NCBI RefSeq assembly: GCF_025060895.1
Contig: NZ_JANZKV010000146.1
Location: forward strand, 54,395-118,394
Direction of reading: 5' to 3'
Length of the DNA stretch: 64,000 nucleotides
Source: Stieleria sedimenti
GTDB taxonomy: Bacteria > Planctomycetota > Planctomycetia > Pirellulales > Pirellulaceae
The notes beneath the pieces were generated by a model that searched no databases, was not told the DNA's origin, and saw only the letters and a list, made by a program, of their open reading frames with translations. Both the position numbers and the translations under genes were made by a program. How positions within the stretch are numbered: the first letter of the stretch is position 1; every line of letters starts with the position of its first letter. Positions 38,383 to 47,813 of the stretch are shown here, one piece after another.

Positions 38383-38895
38383 ATGTTGATGGACCGTCCG
38401 CGAACCGAACGAACCGCCGTGGTGGCACCACCGGACGACGACAAACGTTGGAAGATCATCGATGTCACGATGCGTCGCAATGGCTACGCGGGACACGCCT
38501 TGATCGAAACGTTGCACGCCGTGCAAAGCTGTTTCGGGTATCTGGAAGACCGGTCGCTGCGCTACGTCGCGATGTCGTTGCAGCTGCCGCTGAGCAAGGT
38601 CTACGGGGTCGCAACGTTCTACCATCTGTTCACGCTCAAACCACAGGGCGAGCACACTTGTGTGATTTGCACCGGAACGGCTTGCTACATCAAAGGGTCT
38701 CGCGGTTTGGTGTCGGCGATCGAAGCGCGTTACGGGGTCAATCCGGGCCAGACCACCGAAGACAATGCGTTGTCTGTGTTGAGCGCTCGTTGCATCGGTT
38801 CTTGTGGCGTGGCTCCGACCGTCGTCCTGGACGGAGACGTGTTGGGGGAACAGACGCCAGATAGCTTGATCGCCGAGCTACAGGAGATCGTTTGA
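38383..38895 (+). CDS. hoxE: bidirectional [NiFe] hydrogenase diaphorase subunit HoxE
   Basis: 170 residues of the NuoE/HoxE thioredoxin-like [2Fe-2S] family. Four Cys ligands are visible in CVICTGTACYIKGS (about residues 93-106) and ARCIGSCGVAPTV (about 134-146). The N-terminal helical part LPLSKVYGVATFYHLFTLKP is strongly conserved. HoxE belongs to the diaphorase half of group 3d hydrogenases and passes electrons between HoxF/U and NAD or other carriers. Start: ATG 38383; a second Met is two codons on. It leads a tight five-gene operon. NuoE of complex I is the alternative, but the downstream hoxYH genes settle the assignment. Confidence 0.92.
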   Translation: MLMDRPRTERTAVVAPPDDDKRWKIIDVTMRRNGYAGHALIETLHAVQSCFGYLEDRSLRYVAMSLQLPLSKVYGVATFYHLFTLKPQGEHTCVICTGTACYIKGSRGLVSAIEARYGVNPGQTTEDNALSVLSARCIGSCGVAPTVVLDGDVLGEQTPDSLIAELQEIV

Positions 38896-40545
38896 ATGAA
38901 TTTAGAAGACCTGGCGGAGATCGCTGAGCAATCGGTCGAAGCTGAAAAATCACAGCGTCATTGTGTCCGCGTCTGCATGGCGGCGAGTTGCCAGTCCAGC
39001 GGCGCCGGCGCGGTGCTCGAAGGCCTCCGGCAGCATGCCAAACAGGACGCCGATGGCGGTGTTCACGTCAAGCCGGTCGGTTGCATGGGACTCTGCTCGG
39101 CCGGACCCTTGGTCAGCGTCGACGCGACCGAGTCGAAAACAGAGGTGATGTACAAAGACGTCAAGCCGGACGACACCGAAGAGTTGTATGCCGGCCTCGA
39201 CGGCGCCCCGCTGGAGCGGCTGCGGTGTCCGACGGACATCCCGTTCTTTGCCTGCCAGCAACGCATCGTGCTGAAGAATTCGGGAATCATCGATCCGGAA
39301 AATCTTGACGACTACATCGCCGCCGGTGGTTATTCGTCGCTGGTTCGGGCGGTGACCGAGATGACTCCGGCGGACGTTCTTCGCGAAGTCAAGCAGAGTG
39401 GATTGCGGGGACGCGGCGGCGGTGGCTATCCGGCGGGTCTGAAATGGTCCACGGTCGCGATGGCGCCGGAGCCACACAAGTTTGTGATCTGCAATGCCGA
39501 CGAAGGCGACCCCGGCGCCTTCATGGACCGAGCGGTGTTGGAATCGGATCCCCATCGGGTGCTCGAAGGGATGGCGTTGGCCGGGTACGCGATCGGAGCC
39601 GAGCACGCCTACGTCTACATTCGTGCCGAGTACCCGCTGGCCGTCGAGCGGCTGAAGAAGGCCATCAAGCAAGCGACCAAGAAGGGGTTGTTGGGACGTC
39701 GCATCAGTGACACGACGTTCAATTTCGAAATCGAGATCCGTCTGGGAGCCGGCGCATTCGTCTGTGGCGAAGAAACCGCGCTGATGGCGTCGATCCAGGG
39801 CCTTCGTGGGCAGCCGCGGCCCAGGCCGCCGTATCCGGCCGAGGAGGGGCTGTGGGAGTGTCCGACGTTGATCAACAACGTCGAAACGCTCGCCAATATT
39901 CCCTCAATCTTGGCCCGCGGCGGAGACTGGTTCAAGGGAATCGGCACCGAGACGTCGACCGGGACGAAGGTCTTTGCCTTGGCCGGACGGATCGCGCATT
40001 CCGGCTTGATCGAAGTCCCGATGGGGATCCGTTTGCGCGAGATTGTCGAACAAATCGGCGGCGGTATCCCCGACGGACGACGATTCAAGGCAGTGCAAAC
40101 CGGTGGGCCCTCCGGCGGTTGTCTTCCCGAAGAACACCTCGACATGTCGGTCGAATACGACACGCTGCGTTCGGCCGGATCGATCATGGGGTCGGGCGGG
40201 ATGATCGTGATGGATGAGACGTCGTCGATGGTCGATGTCGCGCGCTACTTCATGGAATTTTGCATGACCGAATCGTGTGGCAAATGTGTCCCCTGCCGCG
40301 CCGGCACGGTTCAGATGCACGAGTTGCTGGACAAAATCGCCGAAGGTCGGGCAACGCAAGCGGACCTCGATTTACTCGAAGAACTGTGCGACGTCGTCCA
40401 GGCCACTAGCCTCTGTGGACTCGGGCAGACCGCACCAAATCCCGTGCTCAGCACGTTACGCTACTTCAGGCACGAGTACGATGAAAAGCTGCGTCCCGAG
40501 TCCGAACGTTTGCCACCCTTACCTGTCGTGACGGGAGATCATTGA
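38896..40545 (+). CDS. hoxF: bidirectional [NiFe] hydrogenase diaphorase subunit HoxF (NADH/FMN binding)
   Basis: 549 residues. The N-terminal thioredoxin-like domain carries a [2Fe-2S] site (CVRVCMAASCQSSG, VKPVGCMGLCSAGPLV). The NADH site is seen in GLRGRGGGGYPAGLKW (about residues 169-184), the FMN site in NADEGDPGAFMDR and ESDPHRVLEGM, and the C-terminal [4Fe-4S] motif in ESCGKCVPCRAGT (about residues 457-469). This is the NAD(H)-binding catalytic unit of the diaphorase module. It begins right after the hoxE stop and ends directly at the hoxU ATG, so co-translation is likely. Confidence 0.93.
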   Translation: MNLEDLAEIAEQSVEAEKSQRHCVRVCMAASCQSSGAGAVLEGLRQHAKQDADGGVHVKPVGCMGLCSAGPLVSVDATESKTEVMYKDVKPDDTEELYAGLDGAPLERLRCPTDIPFFACQQRIVLKNSGIIDPENLDDYIAAGGYSSLVRAVTEMTPADVLREVKQSGLRGRGGGGYPAGLKWSTVAMAPEPHKFVICNADEGDPGAFMDRAVLESDPHRVLEGMALAGYAIGAEHAYVYIRAEYPLAVERLKKAIKQATKKGLLGRRISDTTFNFEIEIRLGAGAFVCGEETALMASIQGLRGQPRPRPPYPAEEGLWECPTLINNVETLANIPSILARGGDWFKGIGTETSTGTKVFALAGRIAHSGLIEVPMGIRLREIVEQIGGGIPDGRRFKAVQTGGPSGGCLPEEHLDMSVEYDTLRSAGSIMGSGGMIVMDETSSMVDVARYFMEFCMTESCGKCVPCRAGTVQMHELLDKIAEGRATQADLDLLEELCDVVQATSLCGLGQTAPNPVLSTLRYFRHEYDEKLRPESERLPPLPVVTGDH

Positions 40546-41289
40546 ATGCCTGGACCTCCCGTTACAACATCGACCGGCATGAAAGTCCGCGTCGTCACGT
40601 TGAAAATCAATGAACACGACATCGGTGCCCGCGAAACGGACTCCATTCTCGACGTCGCTCAGGCGAATCACATTCGCATTCCCTCGTTGTGTTTCCTGGA
40701 AGGACTCAGCACGTGGGGCGCCTGTCGGTTGTGTGTCGTCGAAATCGAAGGCTACCCCAGGCCGGTTTCGGCATGCTCGACGACGGTCAGCGAAGGCATG
40801 GTGATCACGACCCATAGCGACCGGCTGAAACGCTACCGACGCACGATCCTGGAATTGCTGTTCGCCGAACGCAACCACGTTTGTTCGGTCTGCGTTTCTA
40901 ACGGCCATTGCGAACTGCAAGATCTGGCGGCCGAGTGCGGCATGGATCACGTCCGCGTTCCCTATCGCAATCAGCCCTACGCGGTCGATTCGACGCATGA
41001 AATGTATCGTGTTGACCACAACCGTTGCGTGCTGTGCACCCGCTGTGTGCGTGTCTGTGACGAAATCGAAGGCGCCCACACGTGGGACGTGATGGGCCGC
41101 GGCATCGAATGCCAGGTGATCACCGATATGAACCAGCCCTGGGGTGATAGCAGCTCGTGCACTTCGTGTGGAAAGTGCGTTCAGGTCTGTCCGACCGGGG
41201 CGTTGGTCAAGAAGGGAACGGCGGCCGGAGAAATGGAAAAACACGACGAATTCTTGCCTTACCTGGCGCAGATGCGGGGCAACCGATGA
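40546..41289 (+). CDS. hoxU: bidirectional [NiFe] hydrogenase subunit HoxU
   Basis: 247 residues, homologous to the N-terminal part of NuoG. It begins with a plant-type [2Fe-2S] domain ([25 protein letters not shown]), then the C-rich NADH_dhqG-type segment ([18 protein letters not shown]), then two [4Fe-4S] motifs [13 protein letters not shown] and [16 protein letters not shown]. It wires electrons from HoxF to HoxY. The ATG follows the hoxF stop immediately (TGAATG), and its stop overlaps hoxY (ATGA), indicating strict coupling. Confidence 0.93.
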   Translation: MPGPPVTTSTGMKVRVVTLKINEHDIGARETDSILDVAQANHIRIPSLCFLEGLSTWGACRLCVVEIEGYPRPVSACSTTVSEGMVITTHSDRLKRYRRTILELLFAERNHVCSVCVSNGHCELQDLAAECGMDHVRVPYRNQPYAVDSTHEMYRVDHNRCVLCTRCVRVCDEIEGAHTWDVMGRGIECQVITDMNQPWGDSSSCTSCGKCVQVCPTGALVKKGTAAGEMEKHDEFLPYLAQMRGNR

Positions 41290-41828
41290 GCGATTCAGCC
41301 AAAATCACGTTGGCGACCGCGTGGCTGGACGGCTGCTCGGGCTGCCACATGTCGTTCCTGGATCTCGATCAACGGCTGATCGAGCTGGCCGAGAAGGTCG
41401 ACATCGTTTACAGCCCGATCGTCGACACCAAAGAATTGCCCCGCGACGTCGATGTCGGGATTCTGGAAGGCGCGGTCAGCACCGAAGAGAATTTGCAGGT
41501 AGCCAGGAGATTCCGCGAGCGTTGCAAGTTTCTCATCAGCCTGGGCGATTGCGCCGTCAGCGGCAACGTGCCGTCGATGCGAAACACGTTCGATTTGGAT
41601 GACGTTTTCGATCGCGCCTTCGTCGAAACCGTTCAGACGCAACCCGGCCGGCCCACCGAAAGTTTACCGACGCTGCTGCGGACCGTCGTGCCGATTCATC
41701 ATGTCGTGAACGTCGACTTGTTTGTCCAGGGTTGCCCTCCGTCGGCGGACACCATCTGGTACGTGTTGACCGAACTGATCGCCGGCCGCACGCCGGATCC
41801 CACCCAACTCACCCGCTTCGGAGCCTGA
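41286..41828 (+). CDS. hoxY: bidirectional [NiFe] hydrogenase small subunit HoxY
   Basis: 180 residues from the ATG overlapping hoxU's stop; a longer frame upstream is only overlap. The proximal [4Fe-4S] ligands appear in [16 protein letters not shown] (about residues 14-29), [16 protein letters not shown] and [13 protein letters not shown]. No twin-arginine signal, as expected for a cytoplasmic group 3 hydrogenase. HoxY pairs with HoxH to form the hydrogenase dimer. Confidence 0.93.
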   Translation: MSDSAKITLATAWLDGCSGCHMSFLDLDQRLIELAEKVDIVYSPIVDTKELPRDVDVGILEGAVSTEENLQVARRFRERCKFLISLGDCAVSGNVPSMRNTFDLDDVFDRAFVETVQTQPGRPTESLPTLLRTVVPIHHVVNVDLFVQGCPPSADTIWYVLTELIAGRTPDPTQLTRFGA

Positions 41829-41836
41829 AGTCCGCC

Positions 41837-43273
41837 ATGGGACGTACGATCAAAATCGATCCCGTTTCTCGCATCGAAGGTCATGCGCACATCACGCTGC
41901 ACCTGGACGATGACGGCAACGTGGAGGATGCGAAATTTCATCTGACCCAGTTCCGCGGCTTTGAAAAGTTTTGCGAGGGGCGGCCGTTCCCCGAAATGCC
42001 CGCGTTGACCGCCCGGACCTGCGGCATTTGTCCGGTCAGCCACCTGGTCGCTTCGTCCAAAGCCTGCGACCACCTGTTGAGCGTGACGATCCCGCCGACC
42101 GGGGCCAATTTGCGACGGTTGATGAACCTGGCTCAATTGATGCAATCCCACGCGCTCTCGTTCTTTCATCTTTCCTCGGCCGACCTGCTGTTGGGCATGG
42201 ATTCGAATCCGAAGTCGCGAAACATCTTTGGCCTGTTGGCCGTCGATCCCCAATTGGCCAAAGACGGAATCCGATTGCGGCAAATTGGTCAGACGATTAT
42301 TGAAATTCTGGGCGGCAAGAAAATTCACCCCGGCTGGATGGTCCCCGGTGGCGTCAGCGCGCCGATCACCGAAGAGAAGCGTGCCGAAATGTTGGCGATG
42401 CTTCCCGAAGGCCTGGAGATCGCCCAACGCACCTTCGAATCCTTCAAAGGCTTGATCGGAAAATTTTCCGAGGAAATCGAACACTTCGGTAACTTTCCGA
42501 CGCTGTACCTGAGCCTGATCAAACCGAACGGTGGACTGGAACACTACGACGGTTTCTTCCGAATCAAAGACGACAGCGGCGCGATCGTCGAAGACATGGT
42601 TCCGTTGGAGGAATACGAACGCGTCATCGGTGAAGCGGTCGAACCCTATTCGTACATGAAGTTTCCGTATTACCTGCCGGCAGGCTACCCCGAGGGGATC
42701 TACCGTGTCGGACCGTTGGCGCGATTGAATAACTGTGATTTCTGCGGGACCAAACTCGCCGACGCGGCGCTGGACGAATTTCGCGCCCTGCAGCACGGTC
42801 GTCCGGTCAGCAGCAGCTTTCACTTTCACTTCGCCCGACTCGTCGAAATCATCTTTGCGCTCGAGCGGATGAAGGAACTGCTGGACAATCCCCACATCCT
42901 GGACACGCGGGTTCGCGCCCGTGCACGTGGCAACAGCGACGAGGGCATCGGGGTTGCCGAAGCACCTCGTGGAACGTTGATTCACCACTACAAGATCGAC
43001 GACGACGGTCTGATCACGTGGGCCAACCTGATCATCGCAACGGGCCACAACAACCTGGCGATGAATCGAGGCATCAAACAGGCGGCCGAACACTTCGTCG
43101 ATGGCAACAACATGCAGGAAGGGATGCTCAATCGAGTCGAAGCGGTGATCCGGTGCTACGACCCGTGCTTGAGTTGTGCCTCGCACGCCTTCGGCCAAAT
43201 GCCGCTGCGAATCGAGTTGCAAGACTCACGCGGGAAGGTCCTCGATCAGTTGCTGCGGGAGGTTTCGTTGTAG
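41837..43273 (+). CDS. hoxH: bidirectional [NiFe] hydrogenase large subunit HoxH
   Basis: 478 residues from ATG 41837, where [17 protein letters not shown] matches the conserved start of large subunits. The active-site L1 motif is [10 protein letters not shown] with Cys62 and Cys65; the L2 motif is DPCLSCASH with Cys444 and Cys447. After His450 a 28-residue tail ([13 protein letters not shown]...) remains, which in this family is removed by a dedicated endopeptidase after nickel is inserted; such a protease gene follows. All four Ni-binding Cys are present, so an active H2-oxidising or H2-evolving enzyme is expected. Confidence 0.95.
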   Translation: MGRTIKIDPVSRIEGHAHITLHLDDDGNVEDAKFHLTQFRGFEKFCEGRPFPEMPALTARTCGICPVSHLVASSKACDHLLSVTIPPTGANLRRLMNLAQLMQSHALSFFHLSSADLLLGMDSNPKSRNIFGLLAVDPQLAKDGIRLRQIGQTIIEILGGKKIHPGWMVPGGVSAPITEEKRAEMLAMLPEGLEIAQRTFESFKGLIGKFSEEIEHFGNFPTLYLSLIKPNGGLEHYDGFFRIKDDSGAIVEDMVPLEEYERVIGEAVEPYSYMKFPYYLPAGYPEGIYRVGPLARLNNCDFCGTKLADAALDEFRALQHGRPVSSSFHFHFARLVEIIFALERMKELLDNPHILDTRVRARARGNSDEGIGVAEAPRGTLIHHYKIDDDGLITWANLIIATGHNNLAMNRGIKQAAEHFVDGNNMQEGMLNRVEAVIRCYDPCLSCASHAFGQMPLRIELQDSRGKVLDQLLREVSL

Positions 43274-43316
43274 CTCACGCTGTGCGTGACAATCGGCGAA
43301 TCAGACGCTGAAGGTG

Positions 43317-43394
43317 TTAGCGGAACGGCGCGAGCCGTCCGGTGACGCCGCCCGCGGCGCGTGAAAGACCGGAGGGCTCGCGCCCTGCCGCTAA
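43317..43394. repeat. 78-bp interspersed palindromic element
   Basis: Two 27-base arms (43317-43343 and 43368-43394) are inverted copies matching at 24 of 27 positions, beginning TTAGCGG and ending CCGCTAA. The same sequence family occurs at 61067-61257, where it is interrupted. It lies between hoxH and the maturation protease gene and could form a long hairpin in the mRNA. A smaller hairpin TCACGC-TGT-GCGTGA (43275-43289) directly follows the hoxH stop. Confidence 0.8.
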
Positions 43395-43433
43395 CAAGAA
43401 ACATCGACAGGTTGGAAGCCAATCCCACATCCC

Positions 43434-43901
43434 ATGAAACTCGCGGCGCTCGTCATCGGTCTCGGAAACACCCTACGCGGTGATGATGCGCTCGGGCCCA
43501 TCGCCGCCGAACGGGTGCGGCAGGCCGTTGATCCGCAATCGGTCCGCGTCATCAACCGGTGCGAGCCGACACCGGATCTGGCTTTGGAACTCATTGAAGC
43601 TGGATGCGCCATTTTCCTGGACGCGTCCATCGAAGGGCCTGCCGATCGGGTCCTCGTCCGACGGCTGCATGAAACCAACGCCGCCGAGGCACTCGGGCAC
43701 CAGTTGAGCCTCGGCACGCTGTTGAGCCTCACGCGTCGTTTGTATGGTTACGTTCCAAAAGCGTTCGCGATCACCTTTCGAGGCCGGACGTTCGAGTTGA
43801 GCGATCACTGTTTGACCCCCGAAGCAGAATCCGCTGTCGCGGAAATGGTCGCCGAGACGCTGCGGTTGATCGAGTCGCAGAAGGTGACCGCTGATGCATG
43901 A
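43434..43901 (+). CDS. hoxW: hydrogenase maturation endopeptidase (HoxW/HycI family)
   Basis: 155 residues, the usual size. The start VIGLGNTLRGDDALGPIAAE carries the conserved acidic nickel-sensing residue region, FLDASIEG the second, and LGHQLSLGTLL the His. These enzymes check nickel insertion and then cut the C-terminal tail of the large subunit. It stands 160 bases after hoxH, separated by the palindromic element, and overlaps hypA by 8 bases. The name hoxW is by context; it is the only such protease in view. Confidence 0.85.
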   Translation: MKLAALVIGLGNTLRGDDALGPIAAERVRQAVDPQSVRVINRCEPTPDLALELIEAGCAIFLDASIEGPADRVLVRRLHETNAAEALGHQLSLGTLLSLTRRLYGYVPKAFAITFRGRTFELSDHCLTPEAESAVAEMVAETLRLIESQKVTADA

Positions 43902-44271
43902 GCTCTCCATCGCATTGAACATCTTGGACGTCGCGGCCGAAGAAGCCGAACGTCGGAGCATCGGTTGCGTCGAAGCCGTTCATATCAAACTCGGCCCGCT
44001 CTCGGGGATCGTGAAGTCCGCCTTGCTGTCGGCATTCGATCTGGCCCGCGAGCACTCGGCCTTGCCCGAAGCTCGACTGGTGGTGGAAGACATGCCGATC
44101 GTGATCTACTGTAAACACTGTCAGGCCGAACAACCGGTCGAGTCGATCCAGGAACTCGTCTGTTCGGTCTGCCGAACGCCCTCCAACCATGTGGTGGGGG
44201 GGCGAGAAATGGAAATCACTGCGCTGGAAATCACTGCGCTGGAAATCGCTGATCCGGAAATCAATGCATGA
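43894..44271 (+). CDS. hypA: hydrogenase nickel-incorporation protein HypA
   Basis: 125 residues. MHELSIA at the N-terminus contains the Ni-binding Met-His-Glu. The zinc lobe is CKHCQAE...LVCSVC. HypA, with HypB, delivers nickel to the large-subunit precursor. The C-terminus is extended by a tandem repeat (MEITALEITALEIADPEINA) beyond the usual end of about 113 residues, caused by a 15-bp duplication in the DNA. ATG overlaps the protease gene and the stop overlaps hypB as ATGA. Confidence 0.92.
   Translation: MHELSIALNILDVAAEEAERRSIGCVEAVHIKLGPLSGIVKSALLSAFDLAREHSALPEARLVVEDMPIVIYCKHCQAEQPVESIQELVCSVCRTPSNHVVGGREMEITALEITALEIADPEINA
44212..44271. repeat. 15-bp tandem repeat at the end of hypA
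   Basis: GAAATCACTGCGCTG occurs twice exactly (44212-44226, 44227-44241), followed by two diverged units (GAAATCGCTGATCCG, GAAATCAATGCATGA). The unit is in frame and adds five residues per copy (EITAL) to HypA. Confidence 0.85.
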
Positions 44272-44960
44272 ATGCTCCAACCCGCCTTGTCGAAGTCCGC
44301 ACGAAGATCTTGAAACAAAATGACGTGCTGGCAAGGGAGCTGCGGGAGCGGTTCCGGCAAGACGGCGTGACGGTTGTCAGCTTGGTGTCCAGCCCCGGCG
44401 CGGGCAAAACGGCGCTGTTGGAGGACTTGTTGCTCCGATTGCGCGAGAACTACCGAGTTGCCGCGCTCGTCGGCGATCTGGCCACCGACAACGATGCCCG
44501 ACGCTTAGCCCGGGCCGAGGTCCCAACGAAGCAGATCACGACCGGAACGGTGTGTCATTTGGAAGCGGACATGGTCGCCGACGCACTGCAGGGGTGGAAC
44601 ACCGACGAACTCGACTTTCTGTTTATCGAAAACGTCGGCAATCTGGTCTGTCCGGCCACCTGGGACCTCGGTGAGGCGTTGCGTCTGGTCCTGTTCTCGG
44701 TGACCGAAGGCGAAGATAAACCGCTCAAATATCCCACCATCTTCAACACCGCGGACGTGGCCGTGATCACCAAAATGGATCTGGCGACGGCGGTCGAATT
44801 CGATGCCGCCGAGGCAAAGCGAAGTCTGCAATCCGTCCGGCCGGGAATCGAAACCTTCGACGTCTCGGCCAAGACCGGCGAAGGAATGGCGGAGCTGGTA
44901 GAGCGGCTGCGGAGCCTGCGGGGGCTCGGCGATGCAAGCAACCAACAGGAGGCGATCTGA
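44268..44960 (+). CDS. hypB: hydrogenase nickel-incorporation GTPase HypB
   Basis: 230 residues. GTPase motifs: P-loop SSPGAGKT (about residues 41-48), GDLATDNDA, the switch/Walker B region LFIENVGNLVCPA with the conserved Cys, and ITKMD for guanine. It lacks the His-rich N-terminal stretch used for nickel storage in some species, so it is probably only a delivery GTPase. It is the last gene of the hydrogenase run; hypC, hypD, hypE and hypF must be elsewhere in the genome. Two tandem hairpin terminators follow. Confidence 0.93.
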   Translation: MNAPTRLVEVRTKILKQNDVLARELRERFRQDGVTVVSLVSSPGAGKTALLEDLLLRLRENYRVAALVGDLATDNDARRLARAEVPTKQITTGTVCHLEADMVADALQGWNTDELDFLFIENVGNLVCPATWDLGEALRLVLFSVTEGEDKPLKYPTIFNTADVAVITKMDLATAVEFDAAEAKRSLQSVRPGIETFDVSAKTGEGMAELVERLRSLRGLGDASNQQEAI

Positions 44961-45083
44961 AGTGGGAAGACAGCATGATGGGTGGCAGAGGCCAATGGCA
45001 CGGGCACACGTGTTGGTGTGCAGGCTTCAGCCGCCCACACTCGCTGCCCCGCCGCGACAGCGAATCGCCTCAAGGCCCGACTC

Positions 45084-45179
45084 CAAAGATTACCCAAGTT
45101 GCCAAAAAGGTGTCGGACACCTTTTTTAGGTTCAAAGATTACCCAGGTTGCCAAAAAGGTGTCGGACACCTTTTTTAGG
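45084..45179. terminator. tandem pair of bidirectional intrinsic terminators
   Basis: A 49-base unit is repeated (offset 49, near-identical copies starting at 45084 and 45133). Each contains a 10-bp stem AAAAAGGTGT / ACACCTTTTT around a CGG loop, with A-run before and T-run after, so it can terminate on both strands. It lies between hypB (rightward) and pdxH (leftward); the second hairpin overlaps the pdxH stop codon. Confidence 0.85.
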
Positions 45180-45813
45180 GTGCAAGGCGTTTGCGTTCCC
45201 AGGCTTCGTGTTCGTCGCGTTCGTAACAGATCCGATCGTGCAGTCGGTTGGGACGCCCCTGCCAGAATTCGAAACGGGTCGGTTTCACTCGGTAGCCTCC
45301 CCAGAAACTGGGCAGCGGCACTTCTTTGGACGCGAATCGCTGCTTCATTTCCTGCATCTTGGCTTCCAGCATTGATCTCGACGATACGATCTCGCTTTGG
45401 TGGGAGACCCAGGCGCCGAGTCGACTGCCCCGCGGTCGCGTCAGGAAATATTTCAGCGACTCGGCGGTACTGACCCGCTCGGCTGTGCCCCCGATTTCGA
45501 CCTGTCGTTGCAATGGCAGCCACTGAAACAGGATCGAGACGCGGGAGTTGAGTGCGATATGTCGCGCCTTGCGACTTCCATAATTCGTAAAGAAGACAAA
45601 ACCGCCCGCATCGAAGTACTTCAGCAGCACCGTTCGCTGGGTCGGCTGGCCGTTCGGGGCGACCGTGGCCAAAATCATCGCGTTGGGTTCCAGCAATTCC
45701 GCCGTCGAGGCTTGATGGTACCACCGCTCGAATTGCACGAAGGGACACGGATCGACACGATCGATGTCGAGTGATTCGAGCGCATAGTCCTGTCGAAGAT
45801 GTGAAAGATCCAT
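45175..45813 (-). CDS. pdxH: pyridoxine/pyridoxamine 5'-phosphate oxidase
   Basis: 212 residues from ATG 45813, where the family's N-terminus MDLSHLRQDY begins; an upstream in-frame ATG at 45906 would add 31 unrelated residues. FMN and PLP contacts are seen in MILATVAPNGQPTQRTVLLK, FFTNYGSRKARHIALN and, at the C-terminus, FEFWQGRPNRLHDRICY. It oxidises PNP or PMP to pyridoxal phosphate in the last step of vitamin B6 synthesis/salvage. Stand-alone gene facing the hydrogenase cluster. Confidence 0.92.
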   Translation of the reverse strand: MDLSHLRQDYALESLDIDRVDPCPFVQFERWYHQASTAELLEPNAMILATVAPNGQPTQRTVLLKYFDAGGFVFFTNYGSRKARHIALNSRVSILFQWLPLQRQVEIGGTAERVSTAESLKYFLTRPRGSRLGAWVSHQSEIVSSRSMLEAKMQEMKQRFASKEVPLPSFWGGYRVKPTRFEFWQGRPNRLHDRICYERDEHEAWERKRLAP

Positions 45814-46111
45814 CGTAAACGATTCCGCGAAGCCTCCGAGACGTGATGGGGTTAGTTTAGTGGATCGGCTGAGGTGGTGAGTTGGAACGGCATTTGCGGC
45901 ATTCAATCACCCTGGGGAAACTTTGGACCAAACGCACACCCACCCCTGGTCCCCCGCCGATAACGAGTACCCTGACATGCCGCAACGCGGTATCGCGATG
46001 AGTTTGCAGTGTCCAGTCCCTCTGTCAACTCTTCCCAACCGATGGTGGCGACACGCCTGAGTTTCTCGTGCACCTTGGATTGCGGCCTGCCGCAAGAAGG
46101 AGTCATGCGCG

Positions 46112-47791
46112 ATGTTAGAACGATCATTCCTCTGGTTCATTCTGTGTTTGACGTTGGTCTGGCGCGGAGTCGCGATTGCAGATGATCGCGCGGCGAACCT
46201 TTATGAGCGTGCTGATCCGGCAACGTCGAATGGCGAGATCGACAGGATCGTTTTTGCCGAGCTGTCGGCGTTGGGCATTCAGCCAGTCACCTGCTCCGAC
46301 GCGGTGTTCGTCCGCCGGGCGTACTTGGACGTCATCGGTACGCTGCCGACCGCCGATGAAGCTCTCCAGTTCATCGAAGATCCAGACGTCAAAAACAAAC
46401 GCGCGGCGCTCATTGACCGCCTGTTAGACCGACCCGAATTCGCCGACTACTGGTCGATGAAATGGGGCGACGTGTTGCGGATCAAGGCGGAGTTTCCCAT
46501 CAATTTGTGGCCCAATGCGGCCCAAGCGTATCACCGTTGGGTGCGGGCATCGATTGTGGAGAACAAACGTTACGATCAATTTGCCCGCGAGATGCTGACC
46601 AGTAGCGGAAGCAATTTTCGAGTCGGTCCGGTCAACTTTTATCGCGCCATGCAGAACAAAACTCCCGAGGGCATCGCCAGCAGCGTCGCGTTGACCTTCA
46701 TGGGCACGCGTACCGAATCGTGGCCTGAAGAACGATTGACCGGCATGGCCGTCTTCTTCTCGCAGGTCGGTTACAAGCCCACCGCCGAGTGGAAGGAGGA
46801 AGTCGTTTTTTGGGACCCGCTCGATGCAAGCACTTTGCCGGACAGCGCGGCGCCCGGCCAGGCTGCCGTCGTCACATCGCTGCCATCGAGCCAAGGAACC
46901 GACGACGCCCGTGAATCAATCGCGAAACCGGCGAAGACCTACAAACGGTCCGCGGCGGTCTTTCCCGACGGCACGAAAGCATCGTTGAGACCAGATCGAG
47001 ACCCACGTGAAGTGTTTGCCGATTGGTTGATCACGGCGGAAAATCCGTGGTTCACGCGAAGCATCGCCAACCGCGTTTGGGCTTGGCTGATGGGCCGCGG
47101 GATTGTCCACGAGCCAGACGACATTCGAGAGGACAACCCGCCGAACAACCCTGAACTGATGGCCTTCCTGGAGCAGGCTTTGATCGCCAGTGACTACGAT
47201 TTGAAACAGTTGTACCGACTGATTCTGAATTCCGCGACGTATCAAATGTCGTCGCTGCCGCTTGCAGATCAATCGGAGGCTCCCTGGGCCAGATATCCGC
47301 TGCGTCGACTTGATGCGGAGGTGCTGATCGATGCGGTGAACCAGATCACCGGAACGGTCGACTTATACACCAGTCCGATTCCGGAACCGTTTACTTACAT
47401 TCCGAAAGACCAACCTGCCATTGCGCTGGCCGATGGCAGCATCACCAGCCCCTTCTTGGCCTTGTTCGGACGTTCCGCGCGGGCCACGGGAATGGAGAAC
47501 GAACGCAACAATCGACCGGTGGCTTCCCAATGGCTGCACATGCTCAATTCCGGGCATCTCCAAACCAAATTGGAACGTGGCCCGGCGCTCAAAGCAGTGC
47601 TGGTGTCCAGTCGCAATCCCACCGTAATCGCCGAGCGTCTCTATTTGACGATTCTTTCACGCCGGCCGACCGACGCGGAGTTGAAGGCGGTGGCATCGTA
47701 CGTCGGATCCACCCCTCTAAAAAGGAACGAGGCAGCGATCGATCTTGCATGGGCGTTGATCAATAGCCCGGAATTCCTTTATCGACACTAA
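46112..47791 (+). CDS. DUF1549/DUF1553 domain protein
   Basis: 559 residues with a signal peptide (FLWFILCLTLVWRGVAIA). The N-terminal part VFVRRAYLDVIGTLPTADEA is DUF1549, and the later part (TRSIANRVWAWLMGRGIVHE, DNPPNNPELMAFLEQALI, RYPLRRLDAEVLIDAV) is DUF1553. No CxxCH haem motif is present, unlike the longer cytochrome-fused members. These proteins are greatly expanded in planctomycetes and nearly always paired with a DUF1501 protein; the role is unknown, possibly tied to polysaccharide breakdown. The start has GGAG 9 bases upstream. The DUF1501 gene follows 22 bases later. Confidence 0.9.
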   Translation: MLERSFLWFILCLTLVWRGVAIADDRAANLYERADPATSNGEIDRIVFAELSALGIQPVTCSDAVFVRRAYLDVIGTLPTADEALQFIEDPDVKNKRAALIDRLLDRPEFADYWSMKWGDVLRIKAEFPINLWPNAAQAYHRWVRASIVENKRYDQFAREMLTSSGSNFRVGPVNFYRAMQNKTPEGIASSVALTFMGTRTESWPEERLTGMAVFFSQVGYKPTAEWKEEVVFWDPLDASTLPDSAAPGQAAVVTSLPSSQGTDDARESIAKPAKTYKRSAAVFPDGTKASLRPDRDPREVFADWLITAENPWFTRSIANRVWAWLMGRGIVHEPDDIREDNPPNNPELMAFLEQALIASDYDLKQLYRLILNSATYQMSSLPLADQSEAPWARYPLRRLDAEVLIDAVNQITGTVDLYTSPIPEPFTYIPKDQPAIALADGSITSPFLALFGRSARATGMENERNNRPVASQWLHMLNSGHLQTKLERGPALKAVLVSSRNPTVIAERLYLTILSRRPTDAELKAVASYVGSTPLKRNEAAIDLAWALINSPEFLYRH

Positions 47792-47813
47792 AACTCGTTG
47801 GACAGCGATCACC

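Noticed and set aside
41699..43222. 507-codon leftward open frame over hoxH
   Set aside because: hoxH has all catalytic motifs on the opposite strand; this is a complementary shadow common in GC-rich codon use.
44961..45083. Protein-like text on both strands after hypB
   Set aside because: Frames are short and run into the terminator repeats; more likely an interspersed non-coding repeat, which cannot be verified here.
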